Notes: generated from the letters alone by a model not told the origin. DNA of 64,000 nt from Anaerolineae bacterium (GCA_022841825.1 JALHQT010000008.1:248001-312000), one strand, 5' to 3'; shown: positions 25,435 through 34,926, counted from the stretch's first letter. A program made the numbers and translations.

Positions 25435-26651
25435 TCCACAATTCACTGACTCAGGCAGCCGAGTCTCACCTGCACAGCCTCTGTAATCTCGATTCAAGAG
25501 CGCTTGGGAGCGCGGGGAATCGTTACGCGGTCAATTGGTTCAGCCAGTCCGTCGAGCTTCACGGATTCACGGTCGAGACACAGTGCTTTGACTGCATGAA
25601 CTGGGCATCGGAAGGCGCATCGGTGATGGCGAACGGCGTTGTCTACAGCGCGCACAGCAGCCCGTATGCGCTTGGCTGCGACGTGCGCGCGCCACTTGTC
25701 GTCATCAGTACGCTTGGCGAGCTGGAAGGTGCTCCGATGCGCGGCAAAGTCGTGCTGCTGCACGGTGACATTGCGCGTGATCAGCTCATGCCAAAGAAGT
25801 TCCCCTTTTACAATCCGGAAGAGCACCAGCACATCTACAGCCTGCTGGAAGCCGGGCATCCCGCCGCCATTGTCACCGCCACTGGCAAAAATCCGAGCAT
25901 GGCGGGCGCGATCTACCCCTTCCCAATGTTCGAGGATGGTGATTTCGACATCCCGTCGGTCTACATGACCGATGTCGAAGGCACAAGTCTGGCACGGTAC
26001 GCCCATGAAATCGTTCATGTCAGCAGCCACGCGCTGCGCCAGCCTGCCACCGCCTGCAACGTCGTCGCTCGTAAGCCGGGAAATACTGACAGGCGCATCG
26101 TCGTCATGGCGCATATCGACGCCAAAGCGGGCACCCCCGGCGCGTTGGACAACGGTGGCGGTATCACGACACTGCTTCTGCTGGCGGAACTGCTCAAGGA
26201 CTATGTTGGGCAGCACACCGTCGAAATCGTCGCGATCAATGGCGAGGATTACTACTCCGCCCCTGGCGAAATGGAGTACATGCAGCGCAATGAAGGCAAG
26301 TTCTACACCCTCTCGCTCGGCATCAATATTGATGGCGTAGGCTACACCGATGGGCACACGGCTTATTCGTTGTACGGCTGCCCGCCCGGCGTCGCGGACG
26401 CAATTCGAGCGGGGCTGGCGAACTACTCCGGCTTGTGTGAGGGCGAATCGTGGTATCAGGGCGATCACATGGTGCTGGTCTCGCACGGACGCCCCGCGCT
26501 GGCACTGACTTCCGAGCGAGCGATGGAGCTGCTGGCGACGATCATCCACAGCGAACACGACACGCCTGACAAGGTCGATCCCGCGCGGCTGGTCGAAGCC
26601 GCAACCGCGCTGCGCGACGTGATCTGGCGCATCGACATGCTGGAGCCGTGA
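25431..26651 (+). CDS. M28-family zinc peptidase
   Basis: 406 residues. The co-catalytic zinc ligands can be placed: His in 'VMAHIDAKAG', the bridging Asp in 'GALDNGGGI', the catalytic and ligand Glu in 'INGEDYYSAPGEMEY', the Asp in 'INIDGVGYTDG' and the last His in 'IIHSEHDTPDKVD'. A PA-like insert lies in the first third. No signal peptide is visible, so the enzyme is probably a cytoplasmic aminopeptidase or amidohydrolase. The start overlaps the methyltransferase stop by four bases. Confidence 0.88.
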   Translation: MIHNSLTQAAESHLHSLCNLDSRALGSAGNRYAVNWFSQSVELHGFTVETQCFDCMNWASEGASVMANGVVYSAHSSPYALGCDVRAPLVVISTLGELEGAPMRGKVVLLHGDIARDQLMPKKFPFYNPEEHQHIYSLLEAGHPAAIVTATGKNPSMAGAIYPFPMFEDGDFDIPSVYMTDVEGTSLARYAHEIVHVSSHALRQPATACNVVARKPGNTDRRIVVMAHIDAKAGTPGALDNGGGITTLLLLAELLKDYVGQHTVEIVAINGEDYYSAPGEMEYMQRNEGKFYTLSLGINIDGVGYTDGHTAYSLYGCPPGVADAIRAGLANYSGLCEGESWYQGDHMVLVSHGRPALALTSERAMELLATIIHSEHDTPDKVDPARLVEAATALRDVIWRIDMLEP

Positions 26652-26676
26652 GGGTAGTAGTGTTGGAGAAATTAGC

Positions 26677-27480
26677 ATGTATACTCGCCCGCACCCGCTG
26701 CTTTATGGCGTATCGCTGCTGATTGCGCTGCTGGTAGCCGTGACATCCGCTGCCGGGCTGCTTGCCAATATCTACCCGACAGAGGAACTGCGCCAGAGCT
26801 TCCTGGCAAATGACCTTGTCAACCTCGTCATCGGGCTGCCCATGCTGCTCGGTTCAGTGTGGTCTGCGCGGCGCGGGCATCTGCTTGGTGCGCTGTTCTT
26901 ACCCGGCACGCTCTTCTTCGTCTTCTACAATGCGACGGTCTATCTATTTCACCTGCCATTGACTATCTGGTTTTTGCTCTACCTGGCGCTGGTCACGCTC
27001 ACCTCATACACGCTGGCGGCATTTGTCGCCAGCATGGACGGGCTTGCCATCCGAACGCAGCTTGATGGGCGGATTCCGGCAAGGCTGATCGGGGGCGTAC
27101 TGACGGCGCTTGGGGTGTTGTTCGTGCTGCGCGTAGTGGGTCAGGTAGTGAACCCGCCACCGACACTGGATGCCGAGCGTGGTCTGATGGTCGCGGACGC
27201 TGTGCTTGCCGTCGGCTGGATCATCGGCGGCGTGCTGCTGTGGCGGCGGACGGCACTAGGCTATGTCACAGGTGCAGCGCTGCTGTTCCAGGCGACGCTG
27301 CTGTTTGGCAGCTTGATCCTGTTCCTGATTTTGCAGCCTTTGCTGACCGGCGCAGCCTTCGCAGCGGCTGATCTGATGGTCATTGTCGTCATGAGCCTGG
27401 TTGTTTTCGTCCCGTTTGGGCTGTTTATACGCAGCAGGGTAGCGGTCAAGCAACCGATGAAACGAGCAATCGCTCGTTAG
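26677..27480 (+). CDS. membrane protein, paralogue of the one at 22353
   Basis: 267 residues, seven to eight membrane helices. The segment 'DLVNLVIGLPMLLGSVWSARRGHLLGALFLPG' and the later 'WFLLYLALVTLTSYTLAAFVASMD' mirror the protein at 22353-23228. No function is known to me. The gene follows the peptidase after 25 bases. An AACGAGC/GCTCGTT hairpin overlaps its stop codon (27461-27478). Confidence 0.72.
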   Translation: MYTRPHPLLYGVSLLIALLVAVTSAAGLLANIYPTEELRQSFLANDLVNLVIGLPMLLGSVWSARRGHLLGALFLPGTLFFVFYNATVYLFHLPLTIWFLLYLALVTLTSYTLAAFVASMDGLAIRTQLDGRIPARLIGGVLTALGVLFVLRVVGQVVNPPPTLDAERGLMVADAVLAVGWIIGGVLLWRRTALGYVTGAALLFQATLLFGSLILFLILQPLLTGAAFAAADLMVIVVMSLVVFVPFGLFIRSRVAVKQPMKRAIAR

Positions 27481-27547
27481 GAACGTTGTTTGGGGCGTTG
27501 AAACAGGCTTCCAGACAGCAACTGTGGGACTGAAAGGGTATTCCATC

Positions 27548-28228
27548 ATGAACCCGATACATGCGAACCAACCAGCGCCGCCGATGCCCTGGATGCGCTT
27601 CTTTCGCCGCACGCTGACCGCGCAGCACGGGCGCGAGGCAGCCGATGATCTGCTGCGGCGCGTGCAGGCACATTATGAAGGGCTGTACGACCAGCGCCCT
27701 GTCTTTGCACATGATGCGCTGCGTGATCATGTTGAGGCTTACATCCTGCCGGGGCTGGCGTTCTACCGGACGTTTCAGGCGGCTGACATGACGCAGCCAG
27801 ACGCACTGATTGAAACCCAGGATGTGCTGACGGCGCTGATCAACCACATGCGGACACGCTGGATCAAAGGGCTGACGTACCTGCCCGGCACTTACTGGCT
27901 GTTCCGGCGGCTGCTGCGGCGGACGATGCGTCAGCGTTTCGTGACGCCCGGCTTTGCTTTCCACTGGGTCGAAGATAGTCCTCGCCAGATCACCTTCACC
28001 ATCACACGCTGCCTGTACGTCAAGACCCTCACCGCCTACGGCGCGCCCGAACTCACGCCTGTCTACTGCAAACTGGATGAAGTCTGGGGCACAGTGCTTG
28101 CACCGAAGGTCATTTTCGAGCGCCCGCACATGCTCTCGCACGGCGACAACGGCTGTGAGTTCTGCTACCGACGCGGCGAACAGGGCGAGCGGGTCGCGTT
28201 TGTCGATAACCGCTGGGGCAGCATGTAG
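27548..28228 (+). CDS. L-2-amino-thiazoline-4-carboxylate hydrolase-family protein
   Basis: 226 residues from the ATG at 27548. The sequence 'FVTPGFAFHWVEDSPRQITFTITRCLYVKTLTAYGAPELTPVYCKLDEVWGTVLAPKVIFERPHMLSHGDNGCEFCYRR' fits the ATC_hydrolase family in its strand pattern and in the C-x-x-D...G-x-x-C-x-F ending (quoted here in overlapping pieces as seen across residues 140-215). In Pseudomonas such an enzyme opens ATC on the route to L-cysteine, but most members are uncharacterised. Conserved Cys and Asp are C187-like and D190-like by eye. An AAAGG site lies 11 bases before the start. Confidence 0.65.
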   Translation: MNPIHANQPAPPMPWMRFFRRTLTAQHGREAADDLLRRVQAHYEGLYDQRPVFAHDALRDHVEAYILPGLAFYRTFQAADMTQPDALIETQDVLTALINHMRTRWIKGLTYLPGTYWLFRRLLRRTMRQRFVTPGFAFHWVEDSPRQITFTITRCLYVKTLTAYGAPELTPVYCKLDEVWGTVLAPKVIFERPHMLSHGDNGCEFCYRRGEQGERVAFVDNRWGSM

Positions 28229-28292
28229 CAGCAGCGCGACCCTATCCTCCGCGTCAATGGATACACGGGCACAGTTGAACAGGAGCGAGAAG

Positions 28293-29027
28293 ATGTCACA
28301 AGCAATCCCACGGACCACTATCCCGACGCAGTCGCGCCTGAACAAGTACGGCTATAACTGCATCGCCAGACACATCGCGATGGTGGTCTTGATCTGTGCG
28401 CCGCTGTTCATCGGTGCTGGGACATTCGATTGGACATGGGCGTGGCTCTACAGCATCGCCACGCTGATGGGCTGGGTCGTCCTGAGCGTGGTGCTGGCGC
28501 GCGTTAATCCAGAACTGCTCAATGAGCGCGGCAAGCGCGCGCGCCAACAGACGGGCACGAAGCGTTGGGACTGGTCCATCCTGGCACTGTATACGCTGCT
28601 GCTCATCGCTACACCTCTGCTCGCAGGGCTGGATTATCGCTATGGTTGGAGCGCAGCGGCTAGCGATGCGATCAAGTTTGTCGGCGCGCTGGCGCTGGTG
28701 GCAGGCTTTGTCTTGCTCACGTGGTCAATGGCGGTCAATCGCTTCTTTTCAAGCACCGTGCGCATCCAGAGCGATCGCGGGCATCGCGTTGCTGCGACGG
28801 GTCCCTATCGCGTTGTGCGTCACCCCGGCTATGTGGCGGTCGCGCTGCACTTCATCGCCGTGCCGTTGACGGTCGGTACTTGGGTAGCGCTGATCCCCGC
28901 GCTATTGGGTGTCGCGCTGTTTGTCGTGCGTACTGCGTTGGAAGATCGCACGCTGATCGCCGAATTGCCCGGTTACGCGGACTACGCGCGCACGACGCGC
29001 AGCCGCTGGCTGCCGGGCGTGTGGTAA
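28293..29027 (+). CDS. isoprenylcysteine carboxyl methyltransferase-like membrane protein
   Basis: 244 residues from the ATG at 28293 (AGGAGCGAGAAG just upstream). Five membrane helices, then the signature of ICMT/phospholipid methyltransferase families: 'GPYRVVRHPGYVAV' (SAM-binding RHPxY) and the C-terminal 'EDRTLIAELPGYADYARTTRSRWLPG'. Bacterial members methylate lipids or isoprenoid-like groups in the membrane. It is the second SAM-dependent enzyme of this gene row with a membrane link. Confidence 0.88.
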   Translation: MSQAIPRTTIPTQSRLNKYGYNCIARHIAMVVLICAPLFIGAGTFDWTWAWLYSIATLMGWVVLSVVLARVNPELLNERGKRARQQTGTKRWDWSILALYTLLLIATPLLAGLDYRYGWSAAASDAIKFVGALALVAGFVLLTWSMAVNRFFSSTVRIQSDRGHRVAATGPYRVVRHPGYVAVALHFIAVPLTVGTWVALIPALLGVALFVVRTALEDRTLIAELPGYADYARTTRSRWLPGVW

Positions 29028-29058
29028 GTGTAAGCACAGGCAAGTTGAGGAGATTAAA

Positions 29059-29736
29059 GTGAACCGCGCAACCCGAACCATCGCCGCGATCATGGGCATT
29101 CTCTTCGCCATCGGCGGCATGAGTCATGGTTTCTTTGAGATACAACAGGGGAATACCCCCACCAATGGTCTCATCATCACCGCCATCAGCGACTCGATGC
29201 GCATGTGGACACATGGCAGCGAAACGGCATTCACGCTGATTCCGAATTTTCTCGTCACGGGCATCGCTGCCATCACCGTTAGCGTCGTGATCGTCGTCTG
29301 GTGCCTGGAATTCCTACACACCAAGCATGGCGCAACGGTCTACCTGCTGCTCTTCATCCTGCTGTTCCTCGTCGGTGGCGGCATTGGTCAGATCATATTC
29401 TTCACGGTCGGCTGGGCATTTGCCACGCGCATCAACAAGCCGCTGACAGGGTGGCGCAAAGCGCTGCCGGAAGGACTGCGGAAGGTTATCGCACCGTTGT
29501 GGATTTGGACAGCGACAGTGGCTTCGCTGCTGGTTGCTTTCGCGCTTGAAATCGCCATCTTCGGCATCGTCCCCGGCGTAGACGATCCAGATCAGCGGCT
29601 CTCCATCGTCTTGATTTCGCTTGTTAGCGCGCTCCTGCTGTTTATCCTGTCATTCGTCAGTGGATTTGCGCACGACATTCAGGCACATCTCGCTGAAAGC
29701 GAGAGCAGACCCCATCTCAGAGGCAAGATCGCATGA
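29059..29736 (+). CDS. five-helix membrane protein, function unknown
   Basis: 225 residues from a GTG start with GAGGAG 7 bases upstream. Hydrophobic helices at about 5-25, 55-80, 90-120, 150-172 and 185-210. 'GGMSHGFFEIQQGNTPTNGLIITA' after helix 1 is a distinctive polar loop, but I cannot assign a family. It lies between the ICMT-like gene and an oxidoreductase gene in the same direction. Confidence 0.6.
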   Translation: MNRATRTIAAIMGILFAIGGMSHGFFEIQQGNTPTNGLIITAISDSMRMWTHGSETAFTLIPNFLVTGIAAITVSVVIVVWCLEFLHTKHGATVYLLLFILLFLVGGGIGQIIFFTVGWAFATRINKPLTGWRKALPEGLRKVIAPLWIWTATVASLLVAFALEIAIFGIVPGVDDPDQRLSIVLISLVSALLLFILSFVSGFAHDIQAHLAESESRPHLRGKIA

Positions 29737-29843
29737 ATGAAAACTGTGGGACGGCGAGCATGTGACACGTCCAACGAAAACAGCCGCGCTGATTGAGGCT
29801 GCATGCATTGGCGCATCAATCAGCGGGCAGAAAGAGGAAACTC

Positions 29844-30782
29844 ATGAAAGCAGTGGTTTACACGCAGTATGGTCCGCCAGAGGTGCTGCACCTGGTTGAG
29901 CTGCCAAAACCCACGCCGAAGGACAACGAGGTCCTCATCAAAGTTCGCGCCACCACAGCGCATGTGGGTGACACGCGGATGCGCAGTTTCACCGTCCCAA
30001 AGGGGATGTGGTTGTTCGCGCGCCTGTTTCTCGGCATTTTCGCGCCCAGAAGGAAGGTTCTGGGGATGGAACTCTCAGGGGATATTGAGTCGGTTGGCAA
30101 GAACGTGACACGCTTCAAGCCAGGCGACCCGGTATTTGGGTCTACGTCCTCGGTCAATTTCGGCGGATACGCTGAGTACAAATGTATGCCTGAAGACGGG
30201 ATACTGGCAATCAAGCCGGACAATCTGACCTATGAAGAATCGGCAGCGGCTCCAACCGGGGCGGGCACTGCCTTGCGCTGCCTTCGCAAAGGAAACATCC
30301 AGCCAGGACAGAAAGTGCTGATCTACGGGGCATCCGGTTCCGTCGGTACCTACGCCATACAGATCGCCAAACATCACTTCGGTGCCGAGGTGACGGGCGT
30401 ATGCAGCGGTGCCAACCTGGAATTGGTGAAGTCGTTGGGGGCAGATGCGGTCATTGATTACACGCGAGAGGACTTTGCCGAACGCGGCGAAACCTATGAT
30501 GTCATATTCGACGCAGTCGGCAAGCTTGAGCCAGCGCAAGGCAAGAGAGCCTTGAAGAGCACAGGGATTTATCTGAATGTCCTGCAAGACTCAGGGCGCG
30601 GTGAGAAGATTGAAGAATTCCTCGCCGTCAAGCGCCTGATTGAGGACGGCAAGCTTCGACCGGTCATTGACCGCTGCTATCCGCTGGAGCAGATCGTCGA
30701 GGCGCACCGCTATGTCGATCAGGGACACAAGAAAGGGCATGTCGTCATCACAGTCGGCAAGGAAATACATCATGACCAATGA
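29844..30782 (+). CDS. zinc-less medium-chain dehydrogenase/reductase (quinone oxidoreductase-like)
   Basis: 312 residues from the ATG at 29844 (AGAGGAA 4 bases upstream). Typical MDR features: '[23 protein letters not shown]' start, '[12 protein letters not shown]' segment, and the NADPH site '[31 protein letters not shown]'. The zinc-site Cys/His set is absent, which places it with NADPH quinone reductases. The last bases overlap the start of the next gene by 11, so they are co-translated. Confidence 0.88.
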   Translation: MKAVVYTQYGPPEVLHLVELPKPTPKDNEVLIKVRATTAHVGDTRMRSFTVPKGMWLFARLFLGIFAPRRKVLGMELSGDIESVGKNVTRFKPGDPVFGSTSSVNFGGYAEYKCMPEDGILAIKPDNLTYEESAAAPTGAGTALRCLRKGNIQPGQKVLIYGASGSVGTYAIQIAKHHFGAEVTGVCSGANLELVKSLGADAVIDYTREDFAERGETYDVIFDAVGKLEPAQGKRALKSTGIYLNVLQDSGRGEKIEEFLAVKRLIEDGKLRPVIDRCYPLEQIVEAHRYVDQGHKKGHVVITVGKEIHHDQ

Positions 30783-31395
30783 ACTGCGTGCATCATTTTC
30801 CGATAAGCTGATCACCGAACAACTCGCGTATCCCGCGCAGTCGTCGATGAAGTACGTCTACAAAACGCCGATACTCCTTTACCGCATGGGGCTGGGCAAA
30901 GTGGTCGGGCGATTGTTCATGATCATGACGACGACCGGGCGCAAGAGCGGACTGCCGCGCCGAACGGCAATCGAATTCCACCAGCACGCCGGGCGGAAAT
31001 ACGTCATGGTCGGCTGGCGACAGTCCGACTGGTACCAGAACATCCTGGCGAACCCGCTGGTGACGATCCAGACGGCGGACGGCATCGAGCAGGTACGCGC
31101 GCGACGGTTGGAAAGCGACGCCGACTATAGCGAGGCGTGGAACGTCGCCGTCAAAAGCACGCCCATCCGCGCCATCATGAAACTGATGGGTATCTCGATG
31201 ACGCACGACGAGTTCGTGGCGCAGAAGGACCGCTTCATCCTGCTGACGTTTGACCGCACGGACGAAGCCACGCCGCCGCCGCTGGAACCCGACCTGAAGT
31301 GGGTGCCGTCCGTCGTCCTGAACATCGTGGGGACGTTCGTCGTTCAGGCGATGATCGGGCGCTGGATCAAGAGACGGCGCGAGCAGAGCGAATGA
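30772..31395 (+). CDS. deazaflavin (F420)-dependent nitroreductase-family protein
   Basis: 207 residues. '[65 protein letters not shown]' is the split-barrel core of the Ddn family (seen across residues 48-112), with the TTTGRKSG loop that holds the F420/FMN phosphate and 'W(Y)QNILANP'. Members use F420H2 or FMN to reduce nitro compounds or quinones. The C-terminus has an added hydrophobic segment and a basic end ([11 protein letters not shown]). It overlaps the MDR gene, suggesting a joint redox step. Confidence 0.85.
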   Translation: MTNELRASFSDKLITEQLAYPAQSSMKYVYKTPILLYRMGLGKVVGRLFMIMTTTGRKSGLPRRTAIEFHQHAGRKYVMVGWRQSDWYQNILANPLVTIQTADGIEQVRARRLESDADYSEAWNVAVKSTPIRAIMKLMGISMTHDEFVAQKDRFILLTFDRTDEATPPPLEPDLKWVPSVVLNIVGTFVVQAMIGRWIKRRREQSE

Positions 31396-31419
31396 CAGGG
31401 GTGAGGGAGAGATAGGACT

Positions 31420-31431
31420 GGTCGCCTGACC
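31420..31431. promoter_or_regulatory. palindromic operator GGTCGCCTGACC
   Basis: A complete copy of the regional box, extending to CTGGTC-GCCT-GACCAG (31418-31433), between the Ddn-like gene and the acyltransferase gene. It ends 48 bases before TATGCT at 31480. Confidence 0.6.
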
Positions 31432-31479
31432 AGCTGCGAAACCATGTTCTCGCCTGATCACAAGAACGCCCTGCATCTC

Positions 31480-31485
31480 TATGCT
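31480..31485 (+). promoter_or_regulatory. -10-like hexamer TATGCT
   Basis: TATGCT, identical to the hexamer at 22315, lies 47 bases before the ATG at 31533 and exactly 48 bases after the operator. The -35 position reads ATCACA, a poor match. Confidence 0.45.
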
Positions 31486-31532
31486 GATGTCGTATGAAAA
31501 CTTACCTATCAGTCAGGAGTGCGAGGTAAACC

Positions 31533-32702
31533 ATGCCAACAGGTTCGCGCCGCTACGATCTGGATTGGCTGCGCGTGTTCGCGGTGCTGCTGCTGGTGCC
31601 GTTTCACAGCGCGCTGATCTTCTCCCTCAGTCCGGAGCATATGGTCTACATCAAGGATCGCGTCGAAAGCCCGCCGCTGCTGGCTCTCGATGGGTTCCTT
31701 TACCTCTGGCACATGCCGCTGCTGTTCGTCATCGCGGGCGCGGCGACCTGGTTCGCACTGCGGCGGCGCACCGCGTGGAGCTATCTGCGTGAGCGTGTGC
31801 TGCGTCTGCTCGTCCCGCTTGCCTTCTCGCTGGTGACGCTCATCCCGCTCATGACCTATATCCACTACATCGGCAGGCGGACGGCACCCACGCTGGCAGA
31901 GCACTACGCCAAGTTTTTCACCGTGCAGATGAACGACCTGGGCGGGATGCGCGGTCATTTCACCCCGGCGCATCTGTGGTTCATCCTCTTCTTGTTCGTG
32001 TTCTCGCTGGTGGCGCTGCCCCTCTTCCTCTGGCTGCGCAGCGACTCGTCAGCGGGGATACGAGCCACCATCACCCGCGCTTTGCGCAGCCCGATTGTGC
32101 TTGTGCTGCTCGCGCTGCCGCTGATGCTGCTCGCCGGACTGCCGGGGCTGGCGGATAAGAATCCCTTCTACTTCCTCGCTCTCTTCGTCATCGGCTTCCT
32201 GCTGATGATGGACGAAGCGGTCTCTGCGTCCATCGCACGCGCACTGCCGCTCATGCTGCTAGTGGCAGTGGTGACAACCGGCGTCTACTTCGCACCCTAC
32301 TTTGGCTTGTTCATGTTTCCGCGTGGCGATACCAGCGCAGCCACCTTGTATGGGGTAGCGAACGAGCTGGCGCGCTGGACGTGGGTTCTGGCGCTCATGG
32401 GGTTGTTCTATCGTGCGGCGAAGACCGACAATGCCTTTCTGCGCTACACCAATGAGGCGGCGTATCCGTTCTACATCCTGCATCTTCCCGTCAATACGCT
32501 GGTCGGCTACTTCGTCATCCGCCTGGATGCCAGCATCGGCGTGAAGTTCCTGCTGATCAACCTTTTCACATTTGCGCTGACGTTCCTGGTCTACGACCTT
32601 CTCGTCAAGCGGCTGGCGATCACACGCTTCCTGTTCGGCATGAAGCCGAAGCCTGCGACGAAACCCATGCAAGCACACCAGCCAAAGCCATCTCCGGCGT
32701 AG
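31533..32702 (+). CDS. acyltransferase 3 family membrane protein
   Basis: 389 residues with ten or more membrane helices. The opening 'RRYDLDWLRVFAVLLLVPFHSALIF' has the R/H pair of acyltransferase 3 proteins, 'LFVIAGAATWFALRRR' the second helix and 'PAHLWFILFLFVFSLVALPLF' the third. These enzymes move acyl groups from the cytoplasm to sugars or lipids on the outer face. 'GMKPKPATKPMQ' forms a short basic tail. It follows the operator at 31420 and precedes an MFS gene by 33 bases. Confidence 0.88.
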   Translation: MPTGSRRYDLDWLRVFAVLLLVPFHSALIFSLSPEHMVYIKDRVESPPLLALDGFLYLWHMPLLFVIAGAATWFALRRRTAWSYLRERVLRLLVPLAFSLVTLIPLMTYIHYIGRRTAPTLAEHYAKFFTVQMNDLGGMRGHFTPAHLWFILFLFVFSLVALPLFLWLRSDSSAGIRATITRALRSPIVLVLLALPLMLLAGLPGLADKNPFYFLALFVIGFLLMMDEAVSASIARALPLMLLVAVVTTGVYFAPYFGLFMFPRGDTSAATLYGVANELARWTWVLALMGLFYRAAKTDNAFLRYTNEAAYPFYILHLPVNTLVGYFVIRLDASIGVKFLLINLFTFALTFLVYDLLVKRLAITRFLFGMKPKPATKPMQAHQPKPSPA

Positions 32703-32735
32703 CGCCGTCGAACCACGGGCAAGGGGACATAGACC

Positions 32736-33962
32736 ATGTTCAAAGCGATTAATCGCAATAACCGGGGGTTCATGCTGGCAAACTTCCTGTTCGCCCTCAG
32801 CTATGGACTATGGATGCATCTTCGCCAACTCCATCTGGGCGATCTCGGTGCGACGCCTTTAGAGGTCGGCGCTGTGTTGGGCGTCATCTCGCTGGCGGGC
32901 GGCATACTGCCTATCCCCGCTGGTGTGCTGACTGACCGGATAGGACCGAAGCGCGTCATGCTTGCCGCATGGCTGCTCGCCGCGCTGGGCACGCTGGTCG
33001 CGGCGGTAGCGACCACCTGGCACGCGGCGGGAGTCGGTTTCGCCGTCTTCATGCTCGTCATCGGCGCAAACCCCGCGACCGTCTCCTATGTCTTGCTCAA
33101 CACCAAAGATCAGCAGGTCGAAAACGAGGCTGAGCGCGTGATGGCAACGGTGTTTGCCTCGTGGCCCGCCGCCATGGTCTTTGCTCCTGCGCTGGGCGGC
33201 GTCATCGCAGACACACTGGGGATTGGGGCTGACCTGTGGCTCGGTCTGCTGGGGTTTATCGCTTCGCTGCTGATCCTGATGCGCCTCGACGATGTGCGAC
33301 CGGAAGCACCAGCAAAAGCCCGGCAAGACTGGCGAGTCGTCCGCAGCAACCAGCGCTACCTCACGCTCGCGATCTTCTACCCGCTGGTCGTCATTGCGCT
33401 TTATCTCGGCTACGCCCTCGTCCCGACCTATCTGGAGTCCGTACGCGGTTACAGCGTGGGCGTGATTGGCACGTTGTTTTCCGTCCTCTCGGTCGGTTCA
33501 CTCGCCGCCAATTACGTCGTCGGCATACTCCGTCCGCGCCTGAGCTTCGCAGTGTTGATTGTGGCGGTCTGGCTTGGAACGCTCGCAATCTGGCAGACAG
33601 GCAATCTGGTGCTGGTCGGAGTCGCATTCACGCTCATCGGTGCGACCTCCAGCATGTGGCTGCTGGCGCAGACCGCTGTGGGAGAATCGGTAAGTCCGTC
33701 TCAGCGGGGTCTGGCGCTTGGCATCACCGAGTCGCTGGCATATGGGGCGATTGCTCTGGCATCCTGGGCAGCAGGGCTGCTGTATGAGTACACGCCTGCG
33801 CATGACTTGCCATTCATCGTTGGTCTCATCGCCATGCCGGTCATGCTGGCGATCTGGCTGCTTCCACGTTGGGGCGGCGTGCTAACCGAGGGTGCTGATG
33901 GTGACATATATGCTACAGCATCCGTGAATACGTCCGGCGCATCGAAGCGCCAGCAGACCTAA
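32736..33962 (+). CDS. MFS transporter
   Basis: 408 residues, twelve membrane helices. The loop 2-3 motif 'GVLTDRIGPKRVMLAAWLLAA' (G-x-x-x-D-R-x-G-x-(K/R)-(R/K)) marks the major facilitator superfamily. Substrate is unknown; drug efflux is a common role for this type. It is part of the acyltransferase transcript and ends before a strong hairpin at 33978-34020. Confidence 0.88.
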   Translation: MFKAINRNNRGFMLANFLFALSYGLWMHLRQLHLGDLGATPLEVGAVLGVISLAGGILPIPAGVLTDRIGPKRVMLAAWLLAALGTLVAAVATTWHAAGVGFAVFMLVIGANPATVSYVLLNTKDQQVENEAERVMATVFASWPAAMVFAPALGGVIADTLGIGADLWLGLLGFIASLLILMRLDDVRPEAPAKARQDWRVVRSNQRYLTLAIFYPLVVIALYLGYALVPTYLESVRGYSVGVIGTLFSVLSVGSLAANYVVGILRPRLSFAVLIVAVWLGTLAIWQTGNLVLVGVAFTLIGATSSMWLLAQTAVGESVSPSQRGLALGITESLAYGAIALASWAAGLLYEYTPAHDLPFIVGLIAMPVMLAIWLLPRWGGVLTEGADGDIYATASVNTSGASKRQQT

Positions 33963-33977
33963 AATCGCAGACAGGCG

Positions 33978-34020
33978 AGCCGCTCGCCCGCAATGCGATC
34001 GCCATTGCGGGCGAGCGGCT
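33978..34020. terminator. perfect 18-base-pair hairpin
   Basis: AGCCGCTCGCCCGCAATG (33978-33995) pairs perfectly with CATTGCGGGCGAGCGGCT (34003-34020) around the loop CGATCGC. There is no run of T after it. It separates the MFS gene from the next hydrolase and probably acts as a processing barrier or weak terminator. It ends 18 bases before the ATG at 34039, so it would also sit in the leader of that gene. Confidence 0.6.
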
Positions 34021-34038
34021 GACAAACATCGAGGGGTT

Positions 34039-34926
34039 ATGAACAAGAACACACGTAGGTTCGCGCGTGTCTTACCGATTGTCATTCTGGTCGTCACCCT
34101 GCTTGTCGCAGTAGTATACCTTGGACTGCCGGCGGTGATGGCGCTGGCAGCCATTCGCTCGGATAACCAGGAGGCTGGCGAGGCACCGCCAGGCTTCGCC
34201 ACCGTTCGAATCACAACCTCGGATGACATATCCCTGGCTGCCTGGTATTCGCAGCCCACCAACGGCGCCGCGATCATTCTGATGCATGGCGCGGGTGCGG
34301 GACGCGGCAGTGTTCGCAGCTACGCAGCGATGCTGCAAGAACGCGGCTATGGCGTCCTCGCGGTCAGCGCGCGCGGTTTCGACGACAGCGAGGGTGAGAC
34401 CAATCGGCTCGGCTGGGCGGGGTCTCTTGACATCGGTGCCGCAGTTGCCTACCTCCAGGCACAGGAGGAGGTTCGTGTCCTGGGCGGTTTGGGGCTGTCG
34501 ATGGGTGGCGAGATTCTGATGGGTGCCGCATCCGCATATCCCGCCATTCAAGCCGTGATCGCGGATGGTGCCACCCATCGCGCTCGTCAGGATTATGTCG
34601 ATCTACCCATGAACACGCCGTTGTATCGGAATTTCACACAGAGTGTATTCACGCTCATGGTGAGTGCGTTCAGCGGCGAACAACCCCCGACCCCGACCCT
34701 GCTGCAATCGATTCAGATGAGTCCTATGACGCAGTTCATGTTCATTGCAGCCGGTAACGACGACGAGGAAGTTGCTTTCAACACGCTCTTTCATGAACAG
34801 ACGTCGGAACACAGCAGTCTGTGGGTCATTCCACAAGTGGATCACACCGGCGGGTTTGCGGCAGACCCCGAAGCATACGAACAGCGTGTCATACGCTTTT
34901 TTGAGGAAGCGTTGACTACGCGATGA
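34039..34926 (+). CDS. membrane-anchored alpha/beta hydrolase
   Basis: 295 residues. One N-terminal membrane helix (about 10-32) is followed by an alpha/beta hydrolase with 'LMHGAGAGRGSVRSYA' (oxyanion), 'SARGFDDSEGETNRLGW', the nucleophile elbow GLSMGGE and a late His in 'PQVDHTGGFAADPE'. It resembles the BAAT/dienelactone-type and prolyl-like hydrolases anchored in the membrane. GAGGGG lies before the ATG. A hairpin sits just upstream. Confidence 0.83.
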   Translation: MNKNTRRFARVLPIVILVVTLLVAVVYLGLPAVMALAAIRSDNQEAGEAPPGFATVRITTSDDISLAAWYSQPTNGAAIILMHGAGAGRGSVRSYAAMLQERGYGVLAVSARGFDDSEGETNRLGWAGSLDIGAAVAYLQAQEEVRVLGGLGLSMGGEILMGAASAYPAIQAVIADGATHRARQDYVDLPMNTPLYRNFTQSVFTLMVSAFSGEQPPTPTLLQSIQMSPMTQFMFIAAGNDDEEVAFNTLFHEQTSEHSSLWVIPQVDHTGGFAADPEAYEQRVIRFFEEALTTR

